The position numbers and the translations under genes are program-made. This document shows positions 32,747-33,309 of a stretch of DNA of 33,309 bases, piece by piece. Location: assembly GCA_015978205.1 (NCBI GenBank), contig JADWMM010000049.1:1-33309 (forward strand), read 5' to 3'. The stretch is from Alkaliphilus sp. NP8 (GTDB taxonomy: Bacteria; Bacillota; Clostridia; Peptostreptococcales; Natronincolaceae). The notes beneath the pieces are model-generated. The model made no database searches and had not been told where the DNA came from. It saw only the letters and a program-made list of their open reading frames with translations. Numbering within the stretch: position 1 is the first letter of the stretch; each line of letters begins with the position of its first letter.

Positions 32747-32790
32747 GTTTTGGGTATATATACATTGACAAGATGTGTATAACTCAAAAC
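32747..32790 (+). repeat. Imperfect inverted repeat in the insertion-sequence leader
   Basis: GTTTTGGGTATATATACAT (32747-32765) pairs imperfectly with ATGTGTATAACTCAAAAC (32773-32790) around a short loop. It ends 30 bases before the transposase ATG. Such hairpins in element leaders often limit transcription entering from outside or block translation of read-through RNA; here it also contains a TTGACA at 32765-32770 without a well-spaced -10. Confidence 0.5.
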
Positions 32791-32820
32791 CAAACCTAAA
32801 AGAAAAGAAAGGAGAAACTT

Positions 32821-33309
32821 ATGCCAATTTCAGCTAATCAATTAAACCTTTGTGATGTTTCTACTGATTTTGATAAGTTCTATAATCAAAATCAAAGTAA
32901 TTTACTTTCTTTATTAAATCAATTTATTAATATTAGAGATTTTATTCCATTTTCTTTTTACCAATAATATTATTCTCGTTTTGGGAAGAAAAGAGAATTT
33001 TCTCTAGAATCTATGCTTAATACTTTTATTCTAAAAAATCTTTTATCTATTCCTTCTGTTGACCTTTTAATTTCTCTACTACATATTTCTCCTGAAATCC
33101 GTAGTTTTTGTGGATTTTTAAAGATTCCTAATAAATCTCAGTTTTCAAGATTTAAAATAAATTTTTTAGATGATCTAAATGATTTATTTAATAACTTAGT
33201 TGATATTACCGAAGATTTATCTAAAGAAGTTAATCCTTTTTTAGCATCTATTTTAATAAGTGATACTACTGGATTTGAAGCTTATGTTTCAGAAAATAAT
33301 CCTAAGTTT
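32821..33309 (+). pseudogene. DDE transposase (IS4/IS1182-like), interrupted by a stop codon and truncated by the window edge
   Basis: The ATG follows AAAGAAAGGAGAAACTT. The first 48 codons end in RDFIPFSFYQ, then TAA at 32965-32967, after which the same frame continues without a break: YYSRFGKKREFSLESMLNTF, then ILKNLLSIPSVDLLISLLHI, a PNKSQFSRFK segment and ISDTTGFEAYVSENNPK, where the aspartate is probably the first DDE residue. The site of the stop normally holds a residue such as H, K or Y in this family, so a single base change (CAA-TAA) is the likely cause. The rest is well preserved, so the lesion is recent, or another copy supplies the enzyme. It could also be a sequencing error. Confidence 0.8.

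Larger units (their letters stand above)
32668..33309 (+). mobile_element. Left part of an insertion sequence (IS4/IS1182-like), cut by the window end
   Basis: The element contains a transposase reading frame from 32821. Its left boundary is uncertain; a relatively GC-rich near-palindrome (GTTGCAGAACTCTACAAC, about 32671-32688) stands out between scpA and the transposase and may be the end of the element. A larger imperfect inverted repeat at 32747-32790 lies between it and the transposase start. The right end, any target duplication and the rest of the transposase lie outside the window. Confidence 0.6.

Noticed and set aside
32821-32967. The transposase stop codon as a programmed event rather than a mutation
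   Set aside because: There is no slippery sequence or downstream structure and the frame is unchanged after TAA, so a simple nonsense mutation or sequence error is the better explanation.
1-33309. CRISPR arrays, tRNA/rRNA genes and classic riboswitches
   Set aside because: No regularly spaced direct repeats, cloverleaf-like GC-richer segments or recognisable riboswitch cores were seen by eye; a covariance-model scan would be decisive.

Overview
The window is a very AT-rich stretch of chromosome from a low-GC Gram-positive anaerobe of the class Clostridia. The evidence is gene content: ferredoxin-dependent 2-oxoacid oxidoreductase genes (anaerobe), a GerW/YtfJ protein and a sporulation-type D,D-carboxypeptidase (spore former), cheR (chemotaxis), the block miaB-mutS-mutL-miaA-hfq, and the block aroH-cmk-plsC-ispH-S1. 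A Tissierellales- or Clostridiales-like host fits; I cannot place it more finely. Almost every gene is on the minus strand, so transcription runs from high to low coordinates.

In the direction of transcription: an insertion-sequence transposase, broken by a stop codon and cut by the window edge, lies on the plus strand at 32821-33309. It diverges from a chromosome-segregation and sporulation block (scpA, scpB, a DUF2953 membrane protein, gerW/ytfJ). A MazG-like gene, a D-Ala-D-Ala carboxypeptidase and rluB follow, the first and third with clear sigma-A promoters. rluB leads into a GNAT-like gene, mnmM (ytqB) and a carboxyltransferase-subunit gene. One isolated plus-strand gene (24031-24672) encodes a protein with an acidic, RNase H-like N-terminal half and a C-terminal zinc site. 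It faces away from the korDABC oxidoreductase operon, which ends with an RpiR/SIS regulator.

Next come a histidine phosphatase, a BaiN/HI0933-type flavoprotein and an unknown one-pass membrane protein. After these lie aroH-cmk-plsC, ispH plus a four-domain S1 protein, cheR with three overlapping M42 aminopeptidase genes, an aminotransferase, and finally miaB and mutS-mutL-miaA-hfq (mismatch repair, tRNA A37 modification, RNA chaperone). Intrinsic terminators are easy to see, and several overlap stop codons.

Most of the window is ordinary housekeeping DNA, and I see no CRISPR array, tRNA, rRNA or clear new multi-gene system. The points most worth checking are two genes whose family N-terminus and Shine-Dalgarno spacing suggest AUA and AUU initiation codons, the uncharacterised zinc/RNase H-like protein, the pairing of korDABC with an RpiR regulator, the altered endonuclease motif in MutL, and the insertion sequence beside scpA.
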